Source: Desulfobacteraceae bacterium (GTDB lineage Bacteria > Desulfobacterota > Desulfobacteria > Desulfobacterales > SURF-7). From it: DNA of 64,000 bases. Under the pieces are notes generated by a model. That model saw only the letters and a list, made by a program, of their open reading frames with translations. It was not told the origin of the DNA and searched no databases. This document shows positions 1-9,199 of the stretch, piece after piece. The position numbers were made by a program, and so were the translations under genes. Each line of letters begins with the position of its first letter. The first letter of the stretch is position 1. The stretch is from the NCBI GenBank assembly GCA_003599865.1, contig QZKS01000052.1, forward strand, positions 1-64,000, read 5' to 3'.

Positions 1-2
1 AA

Positions 3-620
3 ATCGGCAGTGTCATCCGGGACAACCTGTATATCTACGGAATTTTGGGAGTAGGTGACATTAATGATAAGAAAACCATTTATAATTATGATCCGGACAG
101 GGATGTCGCTGATGTCGGGATCAACTATCTTGACATCAAAACCGACCCCACCTTCGTATATGGCTTAGGCGTCACCGCAATCATGCATGAAGAGAAACTG
201 GATGAAGAAGTTTTTTTCAGGATCGGTTTTGATGCAAAGTATCGCAGGATAAGCTTTGATTCAAACAATACGAACGTTAACATCATAAACTATGCCGAGG
301 GGAGCGCCATTCAAACCTATCCTGCTTCCTATGCGATGAACGTCAATGAATTCCAGGCAGCCATCGTGGCCTCATATCAATATGAAAAATTCGCTCCTTA
401 TGTCGGGTTCAGGATATCCGACTGGAATGGTGAAGAAGAGCTTGTAGTGAACAGTTTTACCTCCGGCAATATCAATTATAACGGAAGCCTTGAAACCAAC
501 GGGCGAAAAGGGTATTGCGTCGGCATCACCTATTATATCTCAAAAACATTTTCCATTGGAATCGAAGGCAGGGAAAGAGATGAGGAAGCTTGGAACATCA
601 ATGCACAAATGAGGTTTTAA
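3..620 (+). CDS. Outer-membrane beta-barrel protein, C-terminal part
   Basis: The reading frame is open from the left edge, so this is the C-terminal part of a longer protein; an internal TTG at 45 is not the start. The visible 205 residues alternate polar and hydrophobic residues in short stretches separated by Gly/Asn/Asp-rich turns, with many aromatics, and the last residue is Phe (NAQMRF), the usual C-terminal signature of bacterial outer-membrane beta-barrels. It has no catalytic motif. The likely role is an outer-membrane porin-like or surface protein. The family cannot be named from this part alone. Confidence 0.6.
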   Translation: MGSVIRDNLYIYGILGVGDINDKKTIYNYDPDRDVADVGINYLDIKTDPTFVYGLGVTAIMHEEKLDEEVFFRIGFDAKYRRISFDSNNTNVNIINYAEGSAIQTYPASYAMNVNEFQAAIVASYQYEKFAPYVGFRISDWNGEEELVVNSFTSGNINYNGSLETNGRKGYCVGITYYISKTFSIGIEGRERDEEAWNINAQMRF

Positions 621-820
621 TTCATTTGCTTGTTATGCGACATCCCTGTGAATCAATGCCAAGGTATTTCAATTCAATTAGATTCATTCATTATTTAATT
701 GTCAGTTCCTCCAAATAATGCTATCGTCCCCCAAAAAATAAATACGATAATGGTTTCAGAATCTTGTACAGGTAAACATCCAAATCAATCACCTATTGTT
801 CTTTTCCGGGGAGGTTTTAT

Positions 821-2485
821 ATGTGGCATACGCTGAGCATTGCAAAAAAGATCTGGTTCAGTATTATTATTCTGATAATCGGATACTTTATTTCAATGAT
901 CTTCGGATTTTCAAGGGGAATCCAGACGGAATCGCTTCTGTTGGATGTATCAAACTCACTTTTCCCGGCCTCACAGCAGAGTCAGGCTGCCCTGACTGCA
1001 TTCAAGGAACAGATCAAATTCTACGAAAATGTAGTTATTATCGGCGATAGTTCATCTATCGAAGCTGCCCAAAAAAAAGCAATCGAAACAACCGATAATC
1101 TTCAAGCCATCCTTGATAAATCCAATATCACCGGAGAGAATCTGAATGAAGTTAAAAAACTCATTAAGTTACACTCCAATTTCAGCTCAACAGCCAATGC
1201 TGTTTACAGTGCCATGAATTCCGATTCGGAAAACGGAAACAATACAGAAAAAATAACGGAGCTGGCCGAACAGACCAAAATTCTCCAAAAACGGCTGGAA
1301 ATATTGACCGACTCATTCTCGGAAGAACTCCGCTCTAATCTTTCCAGTGTTCGAAATGCCACTAGAAAGCTCAGGATTCTGAACCTCACCCTGTTTTTTG
1401 TTGTCGCTGTCGGTGCCTCCATTCTGATCTTTTTTATTGTCAAAAAATCCATCAGCGAACCTCTCATCAAGACCGTAAAAATGATTCGCGATATTGCGGA
1501 AGGAGAGGGAGATCTGACCAAGCGGCTTGATGTAACCAGTAAGGATGAGGTGGGAGATCTGTCATTGTGGTTCAATACATTTATTAACAATCTTCAAAGA
1601 ATGATTCAACACATTGCTCAAAATGCAGATATTTTGAAAACCGCCTCCAAGGAACTGACGGATTTGTCTTCTCTCATGAGTGACGGTGCCAATCAGATGT
1701 CCGGAAAATCCAATACCGTAGCATCTGCTGCCGAAGAAATGAATTATAATATGGATTCTGTTGCCGCAGCAATGGAAGAGGCTTCCACCAATACAGGAAT
1801 GGTTGCCACCGCCGCAGAACAAATGACCTCGACCATTAACGAAATCGCTCAAAACTCGGAAAAAGCGGCAATTATAACCAATCAGGCGGTGGCTCAGGCA
1901 AAAAAAGCCTCGGACCGCGTGGAAGAACTGGGTGTTGCAGCAAAAGAGGTAGGCAAGGTTACGGAAGCCATTACAGAAATCTCAGAGCAGACCAACCTTC
2001 TGGCCCTCAATGCCACAATTGAAGCAGCCCGTGCCGGTGATGCAGGTAAGGGTTTTGCCGTTGTAGCCAATGAAATCAAGGAACTCGCAAGACAGACCGC
2101 AGAAGCCACACATGATATCAAACAGAAAATTGAAGGCATCCAGGGAACCACGGCAGGAACCGTATCCGATATTGAACAGATCTCAAAAATCATTAACGAT
2201 GTTAATGAAATCGTTTCAACCATTGCTACCGCGGTTGAGGAGCAGTCTGTAACCACAAAAGAGATTGCAAGCAATGTTGTTCAGGTTTCCGGAGGCATCC
2301 ATGATGTAAACGAAAATGTAGCGCAGAGTTCTGCAGTGGCCGGTCAAATCGCCGGTGATATCTCCGAAGTGAACCAGGCAGCCAATGAAATGTCCAATAG
2401 CAGTTCCCAGCTGAACATCAATGCGGAAAAACTGACGAATCTCGCCGTTCAGCTCAATGACCTTGTCGGAAAGTTCAAGGTATAG
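821..2485 (+). CDS. Methyl-accepting chemotaxis protein
   Basis: This is a transmembrane chemoreceptor that passes a periplasmic signal to CheA/CheW. TM1 covers about residues 10-30, a helical periplasmic sensor about 31-186, TM2 about 187-207, a HAMP linker about 208-262 and the cytoplasmic signalling hairpin 275-554. The conserved hairpin tip ([21 protein letters not shown]) lies at about residue 386. Alanine- and glutamate-rich methylation-type helices flank it, and no C-terminal CheR-docking pentapeptide is seen. The ATG at 821 has a GGGAGG ribosome site about 8 bases upstream. The next gene starts 15 bases after the stop, so the two are probably co-transcribed. Confidence 0.93.
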   Translation: MWHTLSIAKKIWFSIIILIIGYFISMIFGFSRGIQTESLLLDVSNSLFPASQQSQAALTAFKEQIKFYENVVIIGDSSSIEAAQKKAIETTDNLQAILDKSNITGENLNEVKKLIKLHSNFSSTANAVYSAMNSDSENGNNTEKITELAEQTKILQKRLEILTDSFSEELRSNLSSVRNATRKLRILNLTLFFVVAVGASILIFFIVKKSISEPLIKTVKMIRDIAEGEGDLTKRLDVTSKDEVGDLSLWFNTFINNLQRMIQHIAQNADILKTASKELTDLSSLMSDGANQMSGKSNTVASAAEEMNYNMDSVAAAMEEASTNTGMVATAAEQMTSTINEIAQNSEKAAIITNQAVAQAKKASDRVEELGVAAKEVGKVTEAITEISEQTNLLALNATIEAARAGDAGKGFAVVANEIKELARQTAEATHDIKQKIEGIQGTTAGTVSDIEQISKIINDVNEIVSTIATAVEEQSVTTKEIASNVVQVSGGIHDVNENVAQSSAVAGQIAGDISEVNQAANEMSNSSSQLNINAEKLTNLAVQLNDLVGKFKV

Positions 2486-2499
2486 CGAACATTCCGGCT

Positions 2500-4008
2500 A
2501 TGAAAGTTCAGCGGATTCCAAAGGGAACCATCCGACTTTTGATTCTACTATTGAGCGGTTTTTGCGTAGCTCAAATACTGTCAACCGTTCACCTCTATTT
2601 TTCCAATACCGCCTTTCACGACAAGCTGATGGCAGTCCATCATGCCGGATACCTGGCCGTACCCAATATGCAGGTTGCACCGCATCTAAATGACTGGACA
2701 TCCGCTTTTAACGGCGGCCTTTTCTTCTCCCTTACGTCCGGTCTTGCGCTGACCATTTTTTCAATTTTTGCCGCCTGGGTCCGGTTCAACCTGTCCTGGG
2801 AAAAAACAGTTCCGATCATTCTGAACCTGATATGGGTTGCCGGCCTGATCATGGTCAACCGCAATGGTTTTTCTTCCCTGATTACGGCTTATCTGATCTT
2901 TATTCCGTGTACGATCCTTCCATTTTTCAGAAAGCTGTTTTCATGCCTGTCTTCATGCAATGATCAACTCCCGGCAAAATTTTCTCTGTTTTTTCATGTC
3001 CTGTTGTTTGTTCTGTTTTCCATTGGCTGTGCTTCACAGATGAAGGTGGAAAAATTTCTGGATATCCGGGATTTTCTGTTTCTCGGAAACCCGACCGGAG
3101 AAGCAATCAATGCCTTTTATTATGACAACAGTCTGTATTCAGCTAACTACTTTAAATCCTTTTCGCAAAAACTGATTAAAACCTGTGACCTGGAATCCCT
3201 CCGGGATAAGCAACTGAAGCAGCAGATACGCCGCATTCTCAACTATCATGATTATTTGTCTTTAGAATCCTTTGCTCAAGCGGATCTGAAAACAACAGTC
3301 CAGGATGACATGATCTGTCTGTCTCATCAAAAAAAAATCATACTGACTGTTTCTGTCCAGGATTTCTTGCGTTCGACAAAGCAGTATATCCATCTGTTTG
3401 AGTCCAAAACCGACAGACATGCCATTTTTCGGATCATAACAATGGCCTCCCTTTTATTTGTCGGAGCGATTCTTCTGTACTCCATAACCTTTCTGCTCCC
3501 ATTTCTGCTGACAAAAAACGTTCTCAATCCGGCCTGGTCAGTAGTGACCGCTGCACTGATATGTATTTTGATTCTTGTTGTGTTGCTTGGCGTGAAAGGA
3601 AGTAATAAAATCAATGACCTCAAACATGTTGCCGCTGCCCTGAAATCTGAAGACTCCATCACGCGAATCAAAGCCCTTCGCTATATTGTTGATCAAACAA
3701 TGGATATCACTCTCTTTCCCGAATCTGAAACCCTGGCTATTAACGGAACAATACCCGAACGATACTGGATCGCAAAAGCTCTTTCCCGGAGCCGCAACCC
3801 AGACAGCCGGAATACCCTGTTGCGGCTGTTGGAGGATAACCATTTCAATGTTGTCTGCATGGCTTTGCATTCCATGGGGAAACAGGGCAGGAAAACAGAT
3901 ATCCCGATCATCCTTGAAAAAATTCAATCTTCGAATAACTGGTATGTCCAGTGGTATGCCTATAAGGCACTGAGGAATCTCGGGTGGTATCAAAAAATAA
4001 TGAACTGA
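2500..4008 (+). CDS. Multi-pass membrane protein with C-terminal HEAT-like repeats
   Basis: The family is not recognised. There is an N-terminal hydrophobic helix (about 10-28), three or four further membrane helices up to about residue 175, a hydrophilic loop of about 130 residues, and two strong helices at about 310-375 (LLFVGAILLYSITFLLPFLL and the ALICILILVVLLGVKG stretch). The last 130 residues carry two or three helical repeats of PBS-lyase/HEAT type ('YWIAKALSRSRNPDSRNTLL', 'VVCMALHSMGKQG', 'YVQWYAYKALRNLGW'), a scaffold for protein contacts on one side of the membrane. It sits 15 bases after the chemoreceptor and overlaps the protease gene downstream, which suggests one transcription unit. 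Function unknown. Confidence 0.7.
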   Translation: MKVQRIPKGTIRLLILLLSGFCVAQILSTVHLYFSNTAFHDKLMAVHHAGYLAVPNMQVAPHLNDWTSAFNGGLFFSLTSGLALTIFSIFAAWVRFNLSWEKTVPIILNLIWVAGLIMVNRNGFSSLITAYLIFIPCTILPFFRKLFSCLSSCNDQLPAKFSLFFHVLLFVLFSIGCASQMKVEKFLDIRDFLFLGNPTGEAINAFYYDNSLYSANYFKSFSQKLIKTCDLESLRDKQLKQQIRRILNYHDYLSLESFAQADLKTTVQDDMICLSHQKKIILTVSVQDFLRSTKQYIHLFESKTDRHAIFRIITMASLLFVGAILLYSITFLLPFLLTKNVLNPAWSVVTAALICILILVVLLGVKGSNKINDLKHVAAALKSEDSITRIKALRYIVDQTMDITLFPESETLAINGTIPERYWIAKALSRSRNPDSRNTLLRLLEDNHFNVVCMALHSMGKQGRKTDIPIILEKIQSSNNWYVQWYAYKALRNLGWYQKIMN

Positions 4009-4613
4009 AAATCTTTTTGTTTTCCTGTTTATGGGTCGGCCTCCTGGAAGCAGTCTGGGTTTTCCTGCTATCCGGGAAAACGGGTTTGGCCGGTTTGGGA
4101 GCACTCCGCATCGTACAATCCATTCTCATACTGATCACCGCCTATCATGTTGACGGGAACTTCCATTTCATGGGACTGTCTTCGGACCGGATCCAAACCG
4201 GATTGCAAAAAGGGCTGCTCTGGTCCTCTGCTTTCGGGGTGATTACCGGTATCGGATTTTTCTTTCTGTACCAAAACCATATCAATCCCTTTCGGGTTTT
4301 TCATGTTAACCTTCCCCAAGAGCCTTTTCATACCGTATTGTTTTTTCTGGTCGGCGGGCTGGTTGCTCCGATTGCGGAAGAGCTGTTTTTCCGGGGTATC
4401 CTTTATCGTTTTTTTCGAAAATGGGGTTTGCTTTTTGCCATCGCCTCCAGCACCATGATATTTTCTTTGGCACATCCGGGCGCCTCTTATGTCCAAATTA
4501 CAGGCGGTATTGTTTTCGCGATATCCTATGAAAAAGAAAAAAATCTGATCGTTCCCATCACCATTCATTCTCTTGGCAATCTCTCCCTTTTTTCTTTATC
4601 GCTTTTCACTTGA
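3984..4613 (+). CDS. CPBP-family intramembrane metalloprotease
   Basis: This is an Abi/CAAX-type membrane protease. Several hydrophobic helices are present, and the family motifs are in order: EELFFRGILYRFF (motif EExxxR, glutamates that bind the metal), a later His in 'SLAHPGASY', and a final 'HSLGNLS' His/Asn motif. The best start is GTG at 3984, which overlaps the preceding gene by 25 bases; no in-frame ATG fits the first helix. Known relatives cleave prenylated or small membrane peptides, or serve in bacteriocin self-immunity. The substrate here is unknown. Confidence 0.85.
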   Translation: MVSKNNELKIFLFSCLWVGLLEAVWVFLLSGKTGLAGLGALRIVQSILILITAYHVDGNFHFMGLSSDRIQTGLQKGLLWSSAFGVITGIGFFFLYQNHINPFRVFHVNLPQEPFHTVLFFLVGGLVAPIAEELFFRGILYRFFRKWGLLFAIASSTMIFSLAHPGASYVQITGGIVFAISYEKEKNLIVPITIHSLGNLSLFSLSLFT

Positions 4614-4737
4614 CAATGCTGCAAGCCTGAGCCAAAACCGTTAATGATTCATCTTCTGTAATTTTCTTCTTACCCAAAATCATCCGGTTACCGTGATATG
4701 GTGTCCGGAATGAATCTTTGCAATGTAGGACGCAACT

Positions 4738-5967
4738 ATGCCTGTTTATGAATACAAAGCGTTAAATGCAAAAGGAAAAACAGTATCCGGCATCATTGAT
4801 ACCGAAAGCGCGGTCACGGCAAGACAGAAGTTGCGTGCTTCCCAGATTTTCCCCATTGACATTAAAGAGGTGTATGCAACAAAAAAATCTGCGGATAAAC
4901 CGGGCTCTGTTGCTTTATCCCATCTGTTTTCAAAAGTAAAAAAAACTGAAATCACCATGATGACCAGGCAATTGTCCACACTTGTCGGTGCCGGTTTCCC
5001 CCTGGTCTCCGCCATCTCCACACTGATCCCGCAAACCAAATCACAGTTGTTCAAAAAAATTCTTTCGCAGATCAAGGATTCCATTGAAGAGGGGAACAGT
5101 TTTGCCGGAGCGCTCTCACTGTATCCGGAAACATTCTCACAAATATATATCAATATGGTGCGGGCAGGAGAATCATCCGGAACGCTGGAAATCGTACTGG
5201 AGCGTCTGGCCGATATTACCGAAAATCAGCAGGCCCTGACCAACAAGATCAGATCCATGCTTGCGTATCCTGCGATCATGGCAGTCATTGGTTCCGGAGT
5301 CCTTTTTTTCCTCATGGCCTATATTGTTCCGAGAATTACAACGATTTTTAAAGACGTTAACCGGGCATTACCCACTCCCACCAGAATTCTGATCAGTACG
5401 GGTGATTTTTTAAAAGCATACTGGTGGTTGCTCTTCCTGCTGATGATTGCCGTTTTTTTCTGTTTTAAGGCATTACGCAAACGGGAAAAAGGCAAATACA
5501 TGATTGATCGTTTTTTGCTTTCTCTCCCCGTTGCAGGAGAGTTATTGCGCAAACTGGCTGTGGCACGGTTTGCCCGCACGCTGGGATCTCTTCTGGAAAA
5601 TGGCGTCACCATGCTCTCTTCGCTGGAAATCGTAAAAAATATAGCCGGCAACGTTATCATCGCAGAGGTTGTTGAAAATGCCGCAAGGGAAGTTGAAAAA
5701 GGCAATGCCCTGGGAAAGTCTATCGAGGCATATGATGTTTTTCCGCATCTTTCCGTCCAGATGATTCAGGTGGGAGAGCAGAGCGGTGAGCTGGAATCCA
5801 TGCTCAACAAAGTGGCGGATGTTTATGAAAATGAGGTGGAATCAACGGTAATAGCAATGACATCCTGGCTGGAACCGGTAATTATCCTGGTAATGGGTGT
5901 TGTTGTTGCTTTTATTGTTTTATCCATTGTTCTCCCGATTATGGAAATGAACAGACTGGTTCAATAA
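4738..5967 (+). CDS. gspF: Type II secretion inner-membrane platform protein GspF
   Basis: GspF is the polytopic inner-membrane protein that couples the GspE ATPase to pseudopilus assembly. The 409-residue length is normal. It begins with the typical 'MPVYEYKALNAKGKTVSG' and has two T2SF domains (about 75-195 and 275-400), each followed by long hydrophobic helices (VLFFLMAYIVPRITTIF; the last 25 residues LEPVIILVMGVVVAFIVLSIVLPI). It is the only gsp gene on the plus strand. It is convergent with the minus-strand gsp operon and ends 8 bases from the stop of the operon's last gene, so it must have its own promoter in 4614-4737. Confidence 0.96.
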   Translation: MPVYEYKALNAKGKTVSGIIDTESAVTARQKLRASQIFPIDIKEVYATKKSADKPGSVALSHLFSKVKKTEITMMTRQLSTLVGAGFPLVSAISTLIPQTKSQLFKKILSQIKDSIEEGNSFAGALSLYPETFSQIYINMVRAGESSGTLEIVLERLADITENQQALTNKIRSMLAYPAIMAVIGSGVLFFLMAYIVPRITTIFKDVNRALPTPTRILISTGDFLKAYWWLLFLLMIAVFFCFKALRKREKGKYMIDRFLLSLPVAGELLRKLAVARFARTLGSLLENGVTMLSSLEIVKNIAGNVIIAEVVENAAREVEKGNALGKSIEAYDVFPHLSVQMIQVGEQSGELESMLNKVADVYENEVESTVIAMTSWLEPVIILVMGVVVAFIVLSIVLPIMEMNRLVQ

Positions 5968-5975
5968 CAGAACAG

Positions 5976-6956
5976 TTAAAAATCAGACTTGAAAATGATT
6001 CCGAAACGCTTATCCTCCGTTTTGCCAGGTATCCGGAGGGCTTCCTTTTGCTTTAAAGATTCAATAAAACCAGTTCGCTGTTCCCTGTTATATTTATGGG
6101 CGCTTGTAACAGATCCATATATATTCCCGACATAAAAACCGCTACCCACTACACTGATCAATCCCCCGAGGGCATAATTTTCATGATCAAATGCTTCATA
6201 TGCAGCAAATCCCAACGCGAAATTCAATAAAAAAGCGGTAATGGAATCCTGATATCTTTCACAATACAATTGGCCCAGACCGGGAACAATGGAAAGACTG
6301 CCGGCAAGAACCGGATTCTTTGCAGGCAGAAAAGCATACTTTTTAAGCTCATCCTTCAGTTCCGGTATGTGCAATTCTTCCTGACCTTCCGGACTGATCT
6401 TGTTGAAATAGCTGTTCGCATGCATTTCATTTTCAATAACGGAAAGGCGGTAGGATGGTTGCTCGAGCCAGATCCAGCCGAGCTCATAATATGCCAGATC
6501 CTTGATCTGCCAATCCGTTGCCCACACCGCCAGATTGTTCAAAGATATAATGGCATCCCCTTTACGGTCCAGGGCAAGATAGGCGCGTGCAATCAGAAAG
6601 GAAGCACTTCCGGTATACCCGGTATCTCCAAAGTCTTCCTGAAATTGATGAAAAAAACGGATTGCTTCCCGGTAGCTGCCGGATCGATACAGGGAAAGTC
6701 CGATCTGATAGGTCGCCCTTTCTTTCCGTTCATCCTGCGGGAAAAAAAAGACAAACCGTTTAAATTCAGATTCGGCGCAACGATAATCTTCTTTTGAAAA
6801 GCAATCCTCTGCATAGCGGAATTGTTCATCTGCAGTGACCCGGATCTCTGTTCCTGCCCCGGCAGCGGCAGGAATAAGGAAGCAGAAAAAAATCAAGCTG
6901 GAAAACAGCATTTGCGAAGGAAGATAAACCCAGTGTTTCCGGGAGACAAATTGCAT
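5976..6956 (-). CDS. TPR-repeat exported protein with C-terminal membrane segment
   Basis: An N-terminal signal sequence (about 12-35, ending AAAGAG) is followed by TPR-like helical pairs (FRYAEDCFSKEDYRCAESEFKRFVFFFP; ATYQIGLSLYRSGSYREAIRFFHQF), then a glycine-rich hydrophobic region at about 215-290 (SLSIVPGLGQLYCERYQDSITAF, GGLISVVGSGFYVGNIYGS) of the type often fused to TPRs in envelope proteins. The start ATG follows the stop of the YidD-like gene with no gap (TGAATG), so translation is coupled. As the last gene of the T2SS operon it could be an assembly or periplasmic accessory factor; this is inference. Confidence 0.75.
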   Translation of the reverse strand: MQFVSRKHWVYLPSQMLFSSLIFFCFLIPAAAGAGTEIRVTADEQFRYAEDCFSKEDYRCAESEFKRFVFFFPQDERKERATYQIGLSLYRSGSYREAIRFFHQFQEDFGDTGYTGSASFLIARAYLALDRKGDAIISLNNLAVWATDWQIKDLAYYELGWIWLEQPSYRLSVIENEMHANSYFNKISPEGQEELHIPELKDELKKYAFLPAKNPVLAGSLSIVPGLGQLYCERYQDSITAFLLNFALGFAAYEAFDHENYALGGLISVVGSGFYVGNIYGSVTSAHKYNREQRTGFIESLKQKEALRIPGKTEDKRFGIIFKSDF

Positions 6957-7367
6957 TCAATCTGATTTCCACCAAAAATCGTTGTTTTCAACCGGATCAT
7001 AGGTAAAAAACCGGTGCCCTTTTTCAATAACAAAGGAATGATTGACCTCATCACGGCCGCACCTCATGAGACGATCGCAGGTCATAATCCACCCTGTTAT
7101 CCCCCCGTGTTTTTCAATGGCATCCATTGCATATTTTGAACAGGATGGAAACATGGAGCAACGATCTCCATCGGCACCGGAAAGATATTGCCGAAAAAAC
7201 CGGATGGGCAAGAGAAGTGAACTCCTATCGGTTACGGAACCGGTCTCCTCTTTTTTTTCACCGGATGCGGCTATGTTGCAAGGGGAAAAAAGCAACCCGG
7301 CAAGGATAAAAAAAATAAAAATATGAAAAATTTTATTTATGGGACGAGACGCGCTCACTGTCAACAC
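6957..7367 (-). CDS. Exported YidD-like protein
   Basis: The middle of this protein carries the YidD signature: 'PIRFFRQYLSGADGDRCSMFPSCSKYAMDAIEKHGGITGWIMTCDRLMRC', including the paired Cys positions CSMFPSC and the late RLMRC. Ordinary YidD proteins are short, lie beside yidC/rnpA and help membrane-protein insertion. Here the domain follows an N-terminal signal-like helix (HIFIFFILAGLLFSPC, about 14-29) and sits inside a type II secretion operon. The start is taken as GTG at 7367, one base after the gspE stop; an ATG alternative was not found. Function in secretion is inference. Confidence 0.85.
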   Translation of the reverse strand: MLTVSASRPINKIFHIFIFFILAGLLFSPCNIAASGEKKEETGSVTDRSSLLLPIRFFRQYLSGADGDRCSMFPSCSKYAMDAIEKHGGITGWIMTCDRLMRCGRDEVNHSFVIEKGHRFFTYDPVENNDFWWKSD

Positions 7368-7368
7368 C

Positions 7369-9084
7369 TTATCGTTGCGTTACACGCAGTACCTCGGAAA
7401 TGCTGGTCAAACCTTTTACCACCTTTTTGATGCCATCCTTTCGAAGCGTAATCATCCCCTGGTTCAAAGCCTCATTCATGATAAGGTTGGAGTCAAATGT
7501 TTCGAGTATCATTCTCTTGATCCGGCTGTTCATGACCAGAATCTCGGAAATGCTGAGCCGGCCTTTATACCCGGTATGGAAGCAGTTTTCACATCCTTTT
7601 GCCCGGTAAAGAACATCATTTTCCGCGAGCTCATTCGTAATGCCAATGCTTTTCTTGGCTGCCTCATCCGGAATATATGCTTCCCTGCAATCTTTGCACA
7701 AAATCCGGACAAGCCGCTGCGCCATTACCGCAATAACAGAGGAGGATATTAGAAACGGCTCAATCCCGATATCCACCAGCCTGGTAATTGCACTGGCCGC
7801 ATCGTTTGTATGAAGGGTAGAAAAAACCAGATGGCCTGTCAGTGCGGACTGAACGGCAATATCAGCCGTTTCCTTGTCTCGAATTTCTCCCACCAGCATG
7901 ACATCCGGGTCCTGACGCATGATGGAGCGAAGACCGCGCGCAAAAGTCAGATCAATTTTCGGATTGACCTGGATCTGACCGATTCCTTCAATCTGATATT
8001 CTACCGGATCTTCAATGGTGATGATATTGATATCCGGTTTGTTGATGGTGGACAAAATTGCATACAACGTTGTTGTTTTTCCACTGCCGGTAGGCCCTGT
8101 CACCAGAATAATGCCATTGGGAGATCGGATTAACTCCTGAATCTGATTCAGATCCTCCTGTTCAAACCCGATATCGGTAAGCGTCAAGAGAGAACTGCTC
8201 TTATTGAGCAGCCTGAGAACAACCCTTTCGCCAAATGTTATGGGAATGGTTGACACCCGGATATCGATGACCTGATTTCCCTTCCGAACCTCTATCCGGC
8301 CATCCTGCGGCAACCTCTTTTCCGCGATGTTCATCCTGGCCATAACCTTGATCCTTGAAATCAAGGCCGCCTGAATCCATTTGGGGGGCATCAGCATATC
8401 GTAGAGTATCCCATCCACCCGATATCGGACCTTAAAACTGTCCTGATACGGCTCGATATGAATATCACTGGCACCTGCTTTAATGGACTGTGAGATAATA
8501 TGGTTTACAAGCTTGATAATGGGTGCATCACTTGTGTCATCCAGGAGATCGGCAGTTTCTTCAATGGAATCAATGATGGAACTGCTGTTCTCTTCCATAT
8601 CCTGAACAAGCTGCTGTGCTGAGCCCTGACTATGGTCATAAGAAAGATTTATGGCAGCCAGAATGGCTTCCTTGGTGGAAAGGACCGGCTGGTATTCATC
8701 CTTTTCCATGATTCTGGCGAGGTCATCCATTTGCTGAATATGAGATGGATCATTGACGGCAATTACACAATCGGACACATCCAGTATGGACTCATGTTTT
8801 GAAAAATCGAGCGGCACCATGAAGTATTTTTTTAAAAACTGAATCGAAACATTACGGGGCAGATCCGCTCGTATATTGCCGATGGAAATCTCGGGAAGGA
8901 ACGGAATATCATAGCGAATGCTTCTGGCCTTCAGAAGCTGTTTTTCCGTTATCACATTGTTACCCAGCAGAATATCCCCGACATCCTGTTCTATTCCCTG
9001 GGCTTTTACTTCCAAGGCTTTTTGAATTTCCTCTTCCGGTATGCCGAACTCTTCCTGCAGTATTTTGGATAAAGATTTTATCAT
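7369..9084 (-). CDS. gspE: Type II secretion ATPase GspE
   Basis: This cytoplasmic hexameric ATPase drives pseudopilus assembly. The N-terminal MshEN-like domain covers about 1-150. Walker A is 'GPTGSGKTTTL' at about residues 330-340, the Asp box is 'ITIEDPVEYQIEGIGQIQVN', Walker B is 'MLVGEIRDKETA', and the His box is 'FSTLHTNDA'. A four-cysteine zinc module is present (CKDC and, about 30 residues on, CENC), typical of GspE and PilB. The length of 571 is normal. It follows gspD after 115 bases and is followed within 1 base by the YidD-like gene. Confidence 0.97.
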   Translation of the reverse strand: MIKSLSKILQEEFGIPEEEIQKALEVKAQGIEQDVGDILLGNNVITEKQLLKARSIRYDIPFLPEISIGNIRADLPRNVSIQFLKKYFMVPLDFSKHESILDVSDCVIAVNDPSHIQQMDDLARIMEKDEYQPVLSTKEAILAAINLSYDHSQGSAQQLVQDMEENSSSIIDSIEETADLLDDTSDAPIIKLVNHIISQSIKAGASDIHIEPYQDSFKVRYRVDGILYDMLMPPKWIQAALISRIKVMARMNIAEKRLPQDGRIEVRKGNQVIDIRVSTIPITFGERVVLRLLNKSSSLLTLTDIGFEQEDLNQIQELIRSPNGIILVTGPTGSGKTTTLYAILSTINKPDINIITIEDPVEYQIEGIGQIQVNPKIDLTFARGLRSIMRQDPDVMLVGEIRDKETADIAVQSALTGHLVFSTLHTNDAASAITRLVDIGIEPFLISSSVIAVMAQRLVRILCKDCREAYIPDEAAKKSIGITNELAENDVLYRAKGCENCFHTGYKGRLSISEILVMNSRIKRMILETFDSNLIMNEALNQGMITLRKDGIKKVVKGLTSISEVLRVTQR

Positions 9085-9199
9085 CTATTCACAAAGTTGA
9101 AAATTATCTGTTTAATGGCTTTGTATTCACCCGGCAGGTAATCAAACAGATTCCGTCATGCCGGAGTCATATCACTGTATGATGACTGCGCTGAAACAA

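Noticed and set aside
4690..4720. Possible sigma-54 promoter before gspF (GG and GC elements near 4698-4720)
   Set aside because: The GG to GC spacing is 11 bases instead of 10 and the surrounding bases do not fit the consensus.
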